This document shows, piece by piece, positions 20,024 to 29,007 of a DNA stretch of 64,000 bases. The translations under genes were made by a program, and so were the position numbers. The DNA is from Aliarcobacter lanthieri (lineage in GTDB: Bacteria > Campylobacterota > Campylobacteria > Campylobacterales > Arcobacteraceae): contig NZ_CP053839.1 in the NCBI RefSeq assembly GCF_013201625.1, positions 2,212,458-2,276,457 on the forward strand, read 5' to 3'. Position 1 is the first letter of the stretch; the number at the start of each line of letters is the position of its first letter. A model generated the notes under the pieces. That model had not been told where the DNA came from, did not search any database, and was given only the letters and a program-made list of their open reading frames with translations.

Positions 20024-20299
20024 TTATAATCCACCTGCAATAGATGGAACTAAAATAATCTTGTCATCATCATAAACTTTTGTATCTAAGTTATCTAAAC
20101 CTCTAATATCTTCTTCATTTAGATATATATTTACAAAACTTCTCAATTTTCCATCTGTAGAAAATAGATGATTTTTTAAATCTTGATGTGTATTTACTAA
20201 ATTTCCTACAATATCTTTTATATTTTCACCTTCTAAAGCTATTTCAAACTCTCCGTTTGTAAATAGTCTTAAAGCTGTTGGTATATAAACTTTTGCCAT
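20024..20299 (-). CDS. ThiS/MoaD/CysO-like sulfur-carrier protein
   Basis: A 91-residue beta-grasp protein. It shows the MoaD/CysO pattern: VYIPTALRLFTNG at the N-terminus, RSFVNIYLNEEDIRGLDNLDTKVYDDD and IILVPSIAGGL at the end. The carrier Gly-Gly is followed by one extra Leu, so the last residue probably must be removed before the Gly can be adenylated, as HcyD does for the Wolinella carrier HcyS. The thiocarboxylated form would donate sulfur to the CysM-like enzyme. It lies between the JAMM gene (1 bp) and the MoeZ-like gene. Confidence 0.93.
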   Translation of the reverse strand: MAKVYIPTALRLFTNGEFEIALEGENIKDIVGNLVNTHQDLKNHLFSTDGKLRSFVNIYLNEEDIRGLDNLDTKVYDDDKIILVPSIAGGL

Positions 20300-20300
20300 T

Positions 20301-20723
20301 TTAAACTCCTTTTATCTCTTCTTTTTCAAAATTTAATCTATCATTTGAAAGTACTGAAACGGTATAATCAACCGCTTTTTTATCATAAACAGAAACTATC
20401 AAATATGTATAAACAGGAAGTGCATGGTCTATATCAAATTGAGATGGTGTTGCACTATGATTTGGATGTGAGTGGTAAAATCCAACTATATCCAAACCAT
20501 TTTTTATAGCATAAAGTTCTGTTTCTAATACCTTTTTTGATGGTATTAAATACCTATTATGCTTATTCTCATCTTCTCTTTCATTTGATATTTCTATCAC
20601 TTCACTAACAGTTTTCTTACCCTCATTAAACTTACCTAAAAGTATTCCACAACACTCGTATGGATAATCATTTTGGGCATGTTCATTTATTTTTTCCATA
20701 AGATTTTTACTAATTTCTATCAT
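20301..20723 (-). CDS. JAMM metalloprotease, Mec/HcyD-like
   Basis: The start is ATG 20721-20723, which overlaps the cysM stop (ATGA); a start five codons earlier is possible but less likely. The 140-residue protein has the zinc JAMM motif: Glu in YPYECCGILLG, then H-x-H-x10-D in FYHSHPNHSATPSQFD. Mec of Mycobacterium cuts cysteine off the CysO-cysteine adduct; HcyD of Wolinella trims the carrier's tail. Here both tasks are plausible because the carrier ends GGL. Confidence 0.92.
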   Translation of the reverse strand: MIEISKNLMEKINEHAQNDYPYECCGILLGKFNEGKKTVSEVIEISNEREDENKHNRYLIPSKKVLETELYAIKNGLDIVGFYHSHPNHSATPSQFDIDHALPVYTYLIVSVYDKKAVDYTVSVLSNDRLNFEKEEIKGV

Positions 20724-21631
20724 AAATCTTCTTCCCATAAGCTATCACTTAAATATTTAAAACCACTATCACATAAAATGGTTACTATAACACTTCCTTT
20801 TGGTAGTGTTTTTGCTAATTCTAAACTAGCATATACATTAGCACCTGAAGAAATTCCTACAAAAAGTCCCTCTTTTCTAATTAGTTCTAATGTCATTTTT
20901 CTAGCATCCTCTGTATCAATTTCAATAGTTTCATCAATCAATGAACTATCATAAATTTCAGGAACTATTGTTGTTGCCATATGTTTCATACCTTCAAGTC
21001 CATGAAATGGTGAAGATGGTTGCATAGCAATAGTTTTAATCTCTTTATTTAACTCTTTTAATCTTCTTGATGTTCCTACAAAAGTTCCAGAAGTTCCCAT
21101 TCCTGCTACGAAATGTGTAACCTTATTTTCACTTTGTTTCCAAATTTCTAAAGCAGTTGAATTATAATGAGCTTTCCAGTTCTCTTCATTGTTATACTGA
21201 TTTGTATAGTAATAAAGTTCTGGATACTCTTTTGCCAACTCTTTTGCTTTGATTAAAGCTCCATCTGAACTTAAAAGAGGATCTGTTTCAATTATAGTTG
21301 CACCAAAAGCTTTTAAAATTCTTTTTCTCTCAAAATTTGCATTTTTAGGTAAAGTTACACTAACTTTATAACCCAAATGTGCACCAAGCATTGCATAAGC
21401 AATTCCTGTATTTCCACTCGTACTATCTAGTATAATTTTTTCTTGTGTGAGTTTTCCACTATTTATTGCTTCTAAAATAATCCCCTTTGCAGCTCTATCT
21501 TTTACAGAGCCACTAGGGTTTAAATATTCAGCTTTTGCATAAATGCTTATGCCATCTAAATCTTTTGTTAAAGAATTTAGTTTTATTAGTGGCGTATTTC
21601 CAACTAGATCTAAAATAGTATTATTTGCCAC
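20720..21631 (-). CDS. cysM: CysM-like cysteine synthase (thiocarboxylate-dependent type)
   Basis: A 303-residue fold-type II PLP enzyme. The PLP Lys is in GSVKDRAA, the substrate loop is TSGNTGIA, and the phosphate site THFVAGMGTSGTFVG. The blocks THFVAG, VPEIYD, GLFVGISSGA and SGFKYLS resemble mycobacterial CysM, which uses O-phosphoserine and a protein thiocarboxylate, more than sulfide-using CysK. Its product, cysteine on the carrier, is released by the JAMM protease encoded next. Which serine ester it uses is not clear; cysE in the same operon supplies O-acetylserine. Confidence 0.88.
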   Translation of the reverse strand: MANNTILDLVGNTPLIKLNSLTKDLDGISIYAKAEYLNPSGSVKDRAAKGIILEAINSGKLTQEKIILDSTSGNTGIAYAMLGAHLGYKVSVTLPKNANFERKRILKAFGATIIETDPLLSSDGALIKAKELAKEYPELYYYTNQYNNEENWKAHYNSTALEIWKQSENKVTHFVAGMGTSGTFVGTSRRLKELNKEIKTIAMQPSSPFHGLEGMKHMATTIVPEIYDSSLIDETIEIDTEDARKMTLELIRKEGLFVGISSGANVYASLELAKTLPKGSVIVTILCDSGFKYLSDSLWEEDL

Positions 21632-21648
21632 TTTTCTATACCTTTAAT

Positions 21649-22734
21649 TTATTTACTATAAATTAAATCAAATGTTCCACCATCATCAAAATGTGTTTTT
21701 TGTGCAATTGCCCAACTTCCAAAAACATCATCAATTTTAAATAACTCTAATTTTGGAAAAGTTTCTAAATATTTTGCATCAACTAGCTCTGGAATACTTG
21801 GTCTATAGTAATGTTTAGCTGCTAATGTTTGACCTTCTTTTGAATATAAATATTTTAAATATTGTGTTGAAACATTTAATGTTCCTAGTTGTTTAGCATT
21901 TTGTTCAACTACAGTTACAGGTGGTTCAGCTAAAATTGAAACCGAAGGTACAACTATTTCAAATTCATCTTTTCCAAGTTCATTTATTGCTAAAAATGCT
22001 TCATTTTCCCATGCAAGTAAAACATCTCCTATCTTTCTTTGTACAAATGTATTAGTTGCTCCTCTAGCACCTGAGTCAAGAACAGGAACATGTTTTAAAA
22101 GTTTTGAAACATACTCTTTTGCTTTTTCTTCTGCTTTTTTATATTTATCTGAATTAAAATCTATTTTTTCTAAATTCCCTAACTCTTGTTTTAGACCATA
22201 AGCATAAGCTGCAAGATAGTTCCATCTAGCTCCACCTGATGTTTTTGGATTTGGAGTTATCACTTCAACACCATCTTTTACTAAATCATCCCAATCTTTA
22301 ATACCTTTTGGATTACCTTTTCTAACTAAAAATACAATAGTTGAAGTATAAGGAGATGAGTTAAACTCTAGTTTTTTTTGCCAATCTTTTGGAAATAATT
22401 TTGCTTTTTCACTAATTGCATCTATATCATAAGCTAATGCTAAAGTTACAACATCTGCTTTTAATCCATCAATTACACCTCTTGCTTGTTTACCACTTCC
22501 ACCATGTGATTGTTTTATTTTTACAGTTTGTCCTGTTGTTTCTTTCCAATAATTTACAAAATTCTTATTGTACTCTTCATAAAACTCTCTTGTTGGATCA
22601 TACGATACATTTAAAATCTCTAAAGATTTTTTTGCCTTCTCTGCTTCATAATTATAATCATCTGCAAAACTTGTTGTTGAAATTAGCAATGTTGCTAAAG
22701 CTATATTTCTTAAATTTTCTTTTATTCTTCTCAT
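21649..22734 (-). CDS. sbp: Periplasmic sulfate-binding protein
   Basis: A 361-residue secreted protein with signal peptide ending ...STTSFA. It matches Sbp/CysP throughout: [65 protein letters not shown] and [24 protein letters not shown], all of which surround the bound sulfate. It hands sulfate to CysTWA, encoded in a separate unit at 9063-11803. It is the first gene of the eleven-gene sulfur operon and is preceded by a 347-bp gap with a promoter, operator and Cys-containing leader peptide. Confidence 0.95.
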   Translation of the reverse strand: MRRIKENLRNIALATLLISTTSFADDYNYEAEKAKKSLEILNVSYDPTREFYEEYNKNFVNYWKETTGQTVKIKQSHGGSGKQARGVIDGLKADVVTLALAYDIDAISEKAKLFPKDWQKKLEFNSSPYTSTIVFLVRKGNPKGIKDWDDLVKDGVEVITPNPKTSGGARWNYLAAYAYGLKQELGNLEKIDFNSDKYKKAEEKAKEYVSKLLKHVPVLDSGARGATNTFVQRKIGDVLLAWENEAFLAINELGKDEFEIVVPSVSILAEPPVTVVEQNAKQLGTLNVSTQYLKYLYSKEGQTLAAKHYYRPSIPELVDAKYLETFPKLELFKIDDVFGSWAIAQKTHFDDGGTFDLIYSK

Positions 22735-22752
22735 TTTATTCTCTCTTTATCT

Positions 22753-22776
22753 AATACACACTAAATGTGTGATAAT
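22753..22776. promoter_or_regulatory. ACACTAAAT palindrome, copy 2 (before sbp)
   Basis: AATACACACTAAATGTGTGA holds arms ACACA (22756-22760) and TGTGT (22766-22770) around CTAAA. Compared with the copies at 28988 and 33513, one base pair has changed on both sides (C-G for T-A), so the symmetry is kept. It ends about 20 bases before the sbp start codon. Confidence 0.55.
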
Positions 22777-22799
22777 TTAGAGATTTAAAAAAATCTCAC

Positions 22800-22844
22800 C
22801 TATTTTCTCTTTCCATATTTTTTCTTACACATGTCGCACATCAT
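22800..22844 (-). CDS. Leader peptide MMCDMCKKKYGKRK
   Basis: A 14-codon open frame between the sbp promoter and sbp. It starts ATGATG at 22844 with AAGGA six bases upstream and ends TAG at 22800-22802. The peptide has a C-x2-C pair followed by a basic tail. A second leader at 33567-33614 begins with the same six residues, with a silent Asp codon change (GAC/GAT) between them, and the downstream RNA differs widely; this pattern argues for selection on the peptide or its codons. Cys codons at positions 3 and 6 suggest ribosome stalling when cysteinyl-tRNA is scarce. A metal- or persulfide-binding peptide is an alternative. Confidence 0.75.
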   Translation of the reverse strand: MMCDMCKKKYGKRK

Positions 22845-22862
22845 TTTAAATCCTTCATATTA

Positions 22863-22895
22863 AGGTGATTTTAAATCTCTCTTTATCTATCACCT
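22863..22895 (-). promoter_or_regulatory. Possible 5' leader stem upstream of the MMCDMC frame
   Basis: On the minus strand AGGTGA (right half of the operator) and TCACCT, 21 bases later, can pair. In the 33-kb leader the corresponding bases are AGATGA and TCATCT, 19 bases apart, so a pair has changed on both sides. The second arm sits just before the leader peptide's ribosome binding site. It could equally be an extra DNA half-site. Confidence 0.45.
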
Positions 22896-22938
22896 ACTAA
22901 ACTGGTGAAATTATAGTAATAAAATTTTTATTTGTCAA
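22889..22938 (-). promoter_or_regulatory. sbp operon promoter with Rrf2-type operator
   Basis: On the minus strand: TTGACA (22933-22938), 17 bases, TATAAT (22910-22915), one base, then TCACCAGTTTAGTAGGTGA (22890-22908). The operator is an inverted repeat with arms TCACC and GGTGA and covers the expected transcription start. Confidence 0.8.
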
Positions 22939-23010
22939 GAGTTTTTTTGAAAAAATTTAAAAAATTTCTTCAAACATAGATAGAAGCATACTTTTTATCA
23001 ATAGGTAAAG

Positions 23011-23030
23011 AAAAAAAGGTTACTTTTTTA
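23011..23030 (-). terminator. Weak terminator after the organosulfur operon
   Basis: In the 140 bases after the thrC-like gene, before the sbp promoter, AAAAAAG and CTTTTTT can pair around four bases on the minus strand. It is built of A-T pairs only and is a weak candidate. The rest of this stretch shows nothing else. Confidence 0.3.
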
Positions 23031-23081
23031 TCTTTTTTTCTCCTATTTCTAGATATTTTAACTTTACTAAAAAATATTTTT

Positions 23082-24299
23082 CTAAAAAAAAGTTTCAATA
23101 CTTATCTCATCATTTGGATTTAATATTGTTGGATTTGATATTATTGTATTTGGATATTTTAATCCACTTCCAGTATTTAATAATACTACTTTTTCATCTT
23201 CTTTTATCCAACCTTTTTTGTATAATTCTTCTATTGCAGCTAGAGTTGATGCACCTTCTGGACAAATAAATAATCCCTCTTCTTTCGCTATTAATTCTTG
23301 ATATTTTAAAATATCTTCATCTTTAATAGCAATTGCGCAACCACCTGTTTTATAAATAGCTTCAAGTACTAAAAAATCTCCTATTGCTTTTGGTACATTA
23401 ATTCCAAATGCTACTGTATTTGAATTTTTCCAAAAAATAGACTCTTGTTGCTTTCTCTCATAAGCTTTTACAATTGGTGCACAATTTGAAGCTTGAACAG
23501 CTACTAACCTTGGTAGTTTCCCTTTTACAAAACCTATTTCTTGTAACTCTTTTAATGCTTTAAAAATTCCTATTAATCCTACTCCACCACCAGTTGGATA
23601 TAAAATAATATCAGGTAATTCCCAATCAAATTGTTCAGCTATTTCAAAAGCCATAGTTTTTTTACCTTCAATTCTATAAGGTTCTTTTAGAGTTGAAGCA
23701 TCCATAAACTTATATTTATCTATTGATTTTGCTACAATTTTTCCTGCATCACTAATCAAGCCATCAACTAAAAATAGATTTGCTCCAGAAACAATACATT
23801 CATTTCTTGTTATAGTTGGTGCATTTATTGGCATTACAATATAAGCTTTTATATCTGCACGTGCTGCATAAATAGACCAAGCTGCACCAGCATTTCCATT
23901 TGTAGGCATAGCAAAAGACTTTACATTTAGCTCTTTTGCTTTTGAAATCCCAACTGCTGCACCTCTTGATTTGAAGCTCCCACCAGGGTTAAAACCTTCA
24001 TCTTTTAAATATAAGTTTTTTAAACCTAATTTTTTTTCTAATTTTTCTAATTTTATCAAAGGTGTTATAACTTCACCTAAAGAGATAATATTTTTTTCAT
24101 CTTCTATTGGTAAAAGTTCTTTATATCTCCATAAATTAAAATTTCTTGAAGCTAAACTCTCTTTTTTAAAATTCTCTTTTACTGCTTTTAAATCATATAT
24201 CACTAAAAGTGGAGATTTGCAAGAAGTGCATAATTGATTTAACTCTTTATGATTAAATTCTTTATTACATTTTGGGCATTCTAAGTGACTAACATACAT
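23082..24299 (-). CDS. thrC: Threonine synthase or threonine-synthase-like PLP enzyme
   Basis: A 405-residue fold-type II PLP enzyme. It starts with a zinc-ribbon-like segment (CPKCNKEF and CTSCKSP, about residues 8-33), then the PLP Lys in GGSFKSRGAA, TNGNAGAAW, the phosphate loop PTGGGVGL and a final NTGSGLKYP. These fit threonine synthase. The position, last gene of an operon for alkanesulfonate use, is odd for threonine synthesis and leaves open a sulfur role such as the cysteate synthase described as a threonine synthase paralog in methanogens. The gap to the permease gene is 12 bp, so it is probably cotranscribed. Confidence 0.8.
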   Translation of the reverse strand: MYVSHLECPKCNKEFNHKELNQLCTSCKSPLLVIYDLKAVKENFKKESLASRNFNLWRYKELLPIEDEKNIISLGEVITPLIKLEKLEKKLGLKNLYLKDEGFNPGGSFKSRGAAVGISKAKELNVKSFAMPTNGNAGAAWSIYAARADIKAYIVMPINAPTITRNECIVSGANLFLVDGLISDAGKIVAKSIDKYKFMDASTLKEPYRIEGKKTMAFEIAEQFDWELPDIILYPTGGGVGLIGIFKALKELQEIGFVKGKLPRLVAVQASNCAPIVKAYERKQQESIFWKNSNTVAFGINVPKAIGDFLVLEAIYKTGGCAIAIKDEDILKYQELIAKEEGLFICPEGASTLAAIEELYKKGWIKEDEKVVLLNTGSGLKYPNTIISNPTILNPNDEISIETFF

Positions 24300-24311
24300 A
24301 CTATATCCTTT

Positions 24312-25094
24312 TTATTTTGTTTTCATTCCCCATTTAACTATAGTTCTTTTTTCAATATATTCAAAAATTACATCTGTAATAATTCCTATTAGAATAATTG
24401 TTAATAAACCTGCAAAAACTAAATTTATATCTAGTTGATTTTTTTTCTCATAAATAAACCAACCAATTCCACCATTTCCTGAACTTACACCAAAAACTAA
24501 CTCTGAAGCAATAAGTGTACGCCAAGAAAATGCCCAACCAACTCTAAGCCCTGTTAATATACTTGGAAAAGCTGCTGGAATTGCAATTTTAAAGATATAT
24601 TCAAAAGTTGATAACTCATAGTTTTTTGATACCATTTTTAAAGTATTACTAACACCTTGGAATCCACTATATATATTTATTGCAATTGGCCAAAGAACAG
24701 CATGAACAATTACAAAAACTATACTTCCATAACCAAGTCCAAACCATAATAAGGCTAAAGGTAATAAAGCAATAGGAGGTAAAGGATTAAAAACTGCAGT
24801 TAATAACTCTAATAAATATGCTCCAAATCTAGTTGATATTGCAAATATAGTTAAAATAAGCGCTAAAAAACCACCTATAACATACCCCATAACTTGAACT
24901 TTTAATGATGATAAAATTCTACTTACCAACTCACCATTTTGAATAACTTCAAAAAAACCTTTTATTGTTTCACTAAATGTTGGAAACATTAAAGGATTAT
25001 CAAGTCTTATTGCATAAATTTCCCAAAGTAGTATTAAACTTGCGAAAAGAAAACTTTTAATAATTATTGATTTACTTTTTTTACTTATTTTCAT
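24312..25094 (-). CDS. SsuC/TauC-like ABC transporter permease
   Basis: A 260-residue inner-membrane protein with about six helices and the BPD-type motif (GLRVGWAFSWRTLIASELVFG) of the SsuC/TauC/nitrate permease family. It forms a third organosulfur-type importer with the ATPase gene 9 bp upstream and the binding-protein gene before that. The substrate is unknown; a sulfonate or sulfate ester is inferred from the operon. Confidence 0.88.
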   Translation of the reverse strand: MKISKKSKSIIIKSFLFASLILLWEIYAIRLDNPLMFPTFSETIKGFFEVIQNGELVSRILSSLKVQVMGYVIGGFLALILTIFAISTRFGAYLLELLTAVFNPLPPIALLPLALLWFGLGYGSIVFVIVHAVLWPIAINIYSGFQGVSNTLKMVSKNYELSTFEYIFKIAIPAAFPSILTGLRVGWAFSWRTLIASELVFGVSSGNGGIGWFIYEKKNQLDINLVFAGLLTIILIGIITDVIFEYIEKRTIVKWGMKTK

Positions 25095-25103
25095 CTTCTT
25101 TCC

Positions 25104-25865
25104 TTAAATAAAATACTCTGTTTGATTTTTATGCATTATGCTTGAGATTTCATCTTTTGATGTAAACGCATTTACATCTATTTGTTTTAGTATTTGACTA
25201 GGATTTGTACCAAAAATGATAATTTTAGAGCCAAGTTTTATAGCTTCATCAATAGAATGTGTTACAAAAAGCATTGTAAAATTTGTATCTTCCCAAAGTT
25301 CAAGTAAATCATCTTGCATTTTTTTTCTAGTAATTGCATCTAAAGAAGCAAAAGGTTCATCCATCAAAATAACTTCAGAACCTAAAGCTAAACATCTAGC
25401 AATAGCAACTCTCATCTTCATTCCACCAGAAAGCTGATGAGGATAGTTATTTTCAAATGAACTTAAATTTACTTTTTTTAAAAACTCTTTTGCTTTTATA
25501 GTTGCATCTTTTTTATCTATCTTTTTTGTAGCACTTAAAGCGAATAAAACATTTTCTAATACTGTTTTCCAAGCCAAAAGCTGATCAAACTCTTGAAATA
25601 CAAAAGCTCTATCTAATCCTGGTTTTGAAATAATTTTTTGTCCTAACTTTATACTTCCATAACTTGGTTTTATAAATCCACCAATTGCTTTTAATAAAGA
25701 AGACTTTCCACAACCAGATGGTCCTAAAAGAACTAATCTTTCAAACTGTTTTATCTCAAAATCAACATTTTCAATAGCCTTATAACTCTTTTTCTCATCA
25801 ATCTCATAAGAGATTGATACGTCTTTTAGTGATAAAAAGGTGTCTTCTTTATTTAACTGCGTCAA
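25104..25865 (-). CDS. SsuB/TauB-like ABC transporter ATPase
   Basis: The likely start is TTG at 25863-25865, because AAGGAG lies seven bases before it; the earlier GTG at 25907 has no comparable site and would overlap the preceding gene by 59 bp. The 253-residue product has Walker [10 protein letters not shown], signature LSGGMKMRVAIARCL (Met-Lys replaces the usual Gln-Arg), Walker B VILMDEPFASLD and VTHSIDEA. It powers the adjacent permease. Confidence 0.9.
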   Translation of the reverse strand: MTQLNKEDTFLSLKDVSISYEIDEKKSYKAIENVDFEIKQFERLVLLGPSGCGKSSLLKAIGGFIKPSYGSIKLGQKIISKPGLDRAFVFQEFDQLLAWKTVLENVLFALSATKKIDKKDATIKAKEFLKKVNLSSFENNYPHQLSGGMKMRVAIARCLALGSEVILMDEPFASLDAITRKKMQDDLLELWEDTNFTMLFVTHSIDEAIKLGSKIIIFGTNPSQILKQIDVNAFTSKDEISSIMHKNQTEYFI

Positions 25866-26823
25866 AAAACAACTCCTTCCAATCTTTTGGTTTTTGTTTA
25901 ATTGCACCTATATCATAAAGAAAATCTGAGAATTGAGTAATATTTGCCTTTGGTTTTGTATCATAAACTGTTGTATTTTTTAATACTTTAGCGATTATCT
26001 CTGGTGACTCATTTGACTTAGTTGTTGATAAATATAATTTGATAACCTCATCTTCATTTTCTTTAATAAATTTATTTGCTTCATTTAATGCTTCAACTAT
26101 TATTTTTGATAATTTTGGATTGTTTTTATAGAAATCTTCACTTGTCCAAATTAAGTTTGTAGTATGAGCTCCACCTAAAACATCAAATGAATTAAAAACT
26201 TGGTGTACATTTGAATTTTCTAACTCTAATGTACTAAAAGGCTCTAATCCAATATGCCCATTTACTTCTGTACTTCCAGTAGTTACAGCTAAATAAGCAT
26301 CTGGATGTTTTAATGAAACTGTTAAATTATCAAATTTATCATACTCTTTTATACCAAACTCTTTTGCAACTGCCATTTGTAATACTAACGATTGTACAGA
26401 TACTTTAACTGAAGGAACTGCTATTTTATCTTTTGATGTTAAATCTTTTACAGTTTTTACATCAGGATTATTTGATACAAATACTATTGGTGATTCATTT
26501 ATTGCTGAAAGAGCTTTAACTTTACCATTTGTTTTATCCCAAAGTCTTAAAAATGGACCATTTCCTCCAGCAACTAAATGAGCATTTCCTGATAATAAAG
26601 CATCATTTGCAACTGATCCTCCTCCAAAAGTAGCCCAATTAACTTTTACATCACCTAAACCTTGTTTTTTTGCATGTTTTTCAATTAATTTTTGTTCTTC
26701 TAAAATTATTAAAGGTAAATATGATATTCCATATTGTTTACTTATAACAACCTCTTTTACTTCTGCGAATGCACTTGAAGCCAAAAGTAACAAAATTGAT
26801 GTTAATTTACTAATTCTTTTCAT
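25849..26823 (-). CDS. SsuA/TauA-like periplasmic substrate-binding protein
   Basis: A 324-residue protein with signal peptide ending LLASSAFA. It matches the NMT1/TauA/SsuA fold: KQYGISYLPLIILEEQKLIE, GGGSVANDALLSGNAHLVAGG, PDAYLAVTTGSTEVNGHI. It is more distant from E. coli SsuA than the two SsuA proteins upstream, so its ligand may differ. The ATPase and permease genes follow, making a complete importer. Confidence 0.85.
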   Translation of the reverse strand: MKRISKLTSILLLLASSAFAEVKEVVISKQYGISYLPLIILEEQKLIEKHAKKQGLGDVKVNWATFGGGSVANDALLSGNAHLVAGGNGPFLRLWDKTNGKVKALSAINESPIVFVSNNPDVKTVKDLTSKDKIAVPSVKVSVQSLVLQMAVAKEFGIKEYDKFDNLTVSLKHPDAYLAVTTGSTEVNGHIGLEPFSTLELENSNVHQVFNSFDVLGGAHTTNLIWTSEDFYKNNPKLSKIIVEALNEANKFIKENEDEVIKLYLSTTKSNESPEIIAKVLKNTTVYDTKPKANITQFSDFLYDIGAIKQKPKDWKELFFDAVK

Positions 26824-26844
26824 TTCTTCTTTCCTTTTTAATAA

Positions 26845-28011
26845 CTATTTTTCTTTTATTTTATGTGTATCTTCACTTGTTATACCACCAAATGGTCCAG
26901 ATTGTACAAGTCCAGATAATTTTTCTTTTGTTTTATTTGGTAATAGTGGAAATACAAGTTCAGAAAATCTAAAAGACTCTTCAAGATGGGGATAACCAGA
27001 AAATACAAAAGTATCTATTCCTAAATCTACATATTCTTGTATTCTTTGAGCTACAATTTCAGCACTTCCAACAAGTGCAGTTGCACAACCACCACGAACT
27101 AGACCAATTCCAGCCCATAAATTTGGGCTAATTTCAAGTTCTTCTCTTGTTCTTGCTTTTCCACCATTAGTTAAAGCTGTCATCAATCTTTGCCCTTCAG
27201 AATCTAGTTTTTGTAAAGCATTTTGGGAAGCATTGATTTGTTCATCATCAAGTTTACTTATTAGTTTTTCAGCATCATTCCAAGCTTCTTCTTCTGTATC
27301 TCTTACTATTACATGAAGTCTAATTCCAAATTTTATACTTCTTCCATACTTTGAAGCTTTATCTCTTACATCTTCAATTTTTGCTTTAACTGCTTTTAGA
27401 GTTTCACCCCAAGTTATATATAAATCAACTTTTTGAGCAGCTAACTCATGAGCTTTTTGTGAACTTCCACCAAAAAATAGTGGAGGATGTGGTCTTTGAA
27501 CTGGTGGATATAAAAGTTTTGAATTTTTTGTTTTATAATGTTTCCCATTAAAATTCACAAATCCTTTTTCATAACTTGCTTTTAAAATCTCTTTCCATAA
27601 ATCTACAAATTCAGATGCTGTTTCGTATCTCTCATCTGAATCTTGAAATAATCCATCACCTTCAAGTTCATCTTTATCACCACCAGCAACAAGATTGAAA
27701 GCAACTCTTCCATTTGAAAATCTATCTAATGTCGAAGCTATTCTTGCAGCTAAAGCTGGTTGTAAAAGTCCTGGTCTAAGTGCTACTAAAAACTTTAAAT
27801 TTTGTGTAACACTTATCAAACTTGAAGCTACTACAAAAGGGTCTTCACAAGACCTTCCTGTAGGAATTAAAACTCCATCATATCCCAAAGTATCAGCTGC
27901 AACTGCAACTTGTTTTACATAATCAAAGTCAGATACTCTTGATTGGTCTTTTGAACCTAAGTATCTGTTATCTCCAAATGTTGGTATAAACCAAAATATA
28001 TTTAGTGCCAT
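26845..28011 (-). CDS. ssuD: FMNH2-dependent alkanesulfonate monooxygenase (copy 2)
   Basis: The start is ATG 28009-28011 ([14 protein letters not shown]), one base after the ssuA stop and with AAGGA upstream; a start 13 codons earlier overlaps ssuA. The 388-residue product matches Ssu[90 protein letters not shown]. It cleaves alkanesulfonates to aldehyde and sulfite using reduced FMN. A paralog lies 4 kb upstream. No gene for the FMN reductase SsuE is seen in the window. Confidence 0.92.
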   Translation of the reverse strand: MALNIFWFIPTFGDNRYLGSKDQSRVSDFDYVKQVAVAADTLGYDGVLIPTGRSCEDPFVVASSLISVTQNLKFLVALRPGLLQPALAARIASTLDRFSNGRVAFNLVAGGDKDELEGDGLFQDSDERYETASEFVDLWKEILKASYEKGFVNFNGKHYKTKNSKLLYPPVQRPHPPLFFGGSSQKAHELAAQKVDLYITWGETLKAVKAKIEDVRDKASKYGRSIKFGIRLHVIVRDTEEEAWNDAEKLISKLDDEQINASQNALQKLDSEGQRLMTALTNGGKARTREELEISPNLWAGIGLVRGGCATALVGSAEIVAQRIQEYVDLGIDTFVFSGYPHLEESFRFSELVFPLLPNKTKEKLSGLVQSGPFGGITSEDTHKIKEK

Positions 28012-28012
28012 T

Positions 28013-28966
28013 TTAGTTTCCTTTTTTAGTTTCAGGAATCCAAACAACACTTTTTATATCTAGTTTTTTTGGGATTAATTTTAAATCATAAAATGTATCT
28101 GCAATTTTTTGTTGCTCTTTTATAACCTCATCATTTAAGTAATTTATTCCATAACTAGCTCTTACTATTGCTTTTTCTAAAGTAAGTAAATCTAATCCAG
28201 TAAGTGGAGATAAAGCAGCTGCTACTTCACTTGGTTTTGAAATAGCCCAATCATTTACTTTTTTTAATTCATCAAAAATAATTGCAACAACATCTGGTCT
28301 TCTTGCTGCATAACTTTCTTCTGCTAGATAAAATTGATGATTATTTACTGTATTTGTTCCATCTTGTACAAGTTTTGCATCTAAAGTTGTTTGAGCTGCT
28401 GCATAAAATGGATCCCAAATTACCCAAGCGTCAACACTTCCTTTTTCAAAAGCTGCTCTTGCATCTGCAGGAGCTAAAAATACTGTTTCTATATCACTAT
28501 ATTTTAATCCTGCATTTTCTAAGGCTCTAACTAATAAATAATGTACATTTGAGCCTTTATTTAAAACAACTTTTTTACCCTTTAAATCTGCAACTGTATT
28601 GATAGCTGAATTTTTTGGCACAATAATAGCTTCACCTTTTGGAGCAGGAGGTTCATATCCTATATATTTAATTTTAGCATTTGCTGCTTGTGCAAAAATA
28701 GGTGGTGTTTCTCCAACTGTTCCAAAATCAATACTTCCAACATTTAATCCCTCAAGTAATTGAGGACCTGCTACAAACTCATTCCAAGTTACTTTTACAC
28801 CAAGTGGTTCTAATCTTTTTTCTAAATTGCCACTTGCTTTTAATAAAATCAAAGTTCCATATTTTTGAAAACCAATTCTTAAAATATCTTCTTTTTTATC
28901 TAAACTAAACCCTAAAATAGGGATAATTACCAATAACACTAAAACTTTTTTAACTAAATTTTTCAT
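28013..28966 (-). CDS. ssuA: Alkanesulfonate-binding protein SsuA (copy 2)
   Basis: A 317-residue periplasmic protein with an N-terminal signal segment. SsuA blocks are clear: [95 protein letters not shown]. It shares its C-terminal ~20 residues almost exactly with the SsuA at 32545-33489, a sign of duplication. It starts the second half of the operon after a 41-bp gap that holds copy 3 of the ACACTAAAT palindrome. Confidence 0.92.
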   Translation of the reverse strand: MKNLVKKVLVLLVIIPILGFSLDKKEDILRIGFQKYGTLILLKASGNLEKRLEPLGVKVTWNEFVAGPQLLEGLNVGSIDFGTVGETPPIFAQAANAKIKYIGYEPPAPKGEAIIVPKNSAINTVADLKGKKVVLNKGSNVHYLLVRALENAGLKYSDIETVFLAPADARAAFEKGSVDAWVIWDPFYAAAQTTLDAKLVQDGTNTVNNHQFYLAEESYAARRPDVVAIIFDELKKVNDWAISKPSEVAAALSPLTGLDLLTLEKAIVRASYGINYLNDEVIKEQQKIADTFYDLKLIPKKLDIKSVVWIPETKKGN

Positions 28967-28985
28967 TTCTTCTCCTTAAAATAAA

Positions 28986-29004
28986 ATATACACTAAATGT
29001 ATGA
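28986..29004. promoter_or_regulatory. ACACTAAAT palindrome, copy 3 (mid-operon, before ssuA copy 2)
   Basis: ATACACTAAATGTAT at 28988-29002 has arms ATACA and TGTAT around CTAAA. It lies in the only sizeable gap within the operon and about 22 bases before the ssuA start. No TTGACA/TATAAT promoter accompanies it, which suggests an RNA-level role or an independent operator. Confidence 0.5.
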
Positions 29005-29007
29005 ATA

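Noticed and set aside
22780..22797. GAGATTT/AAATCTC hairpin between the first leader peptide and sbp as a classical terminator
   Set aside because: The stem is short, A-T rich and not followed by a T-run; at most part of an attenuation structure.
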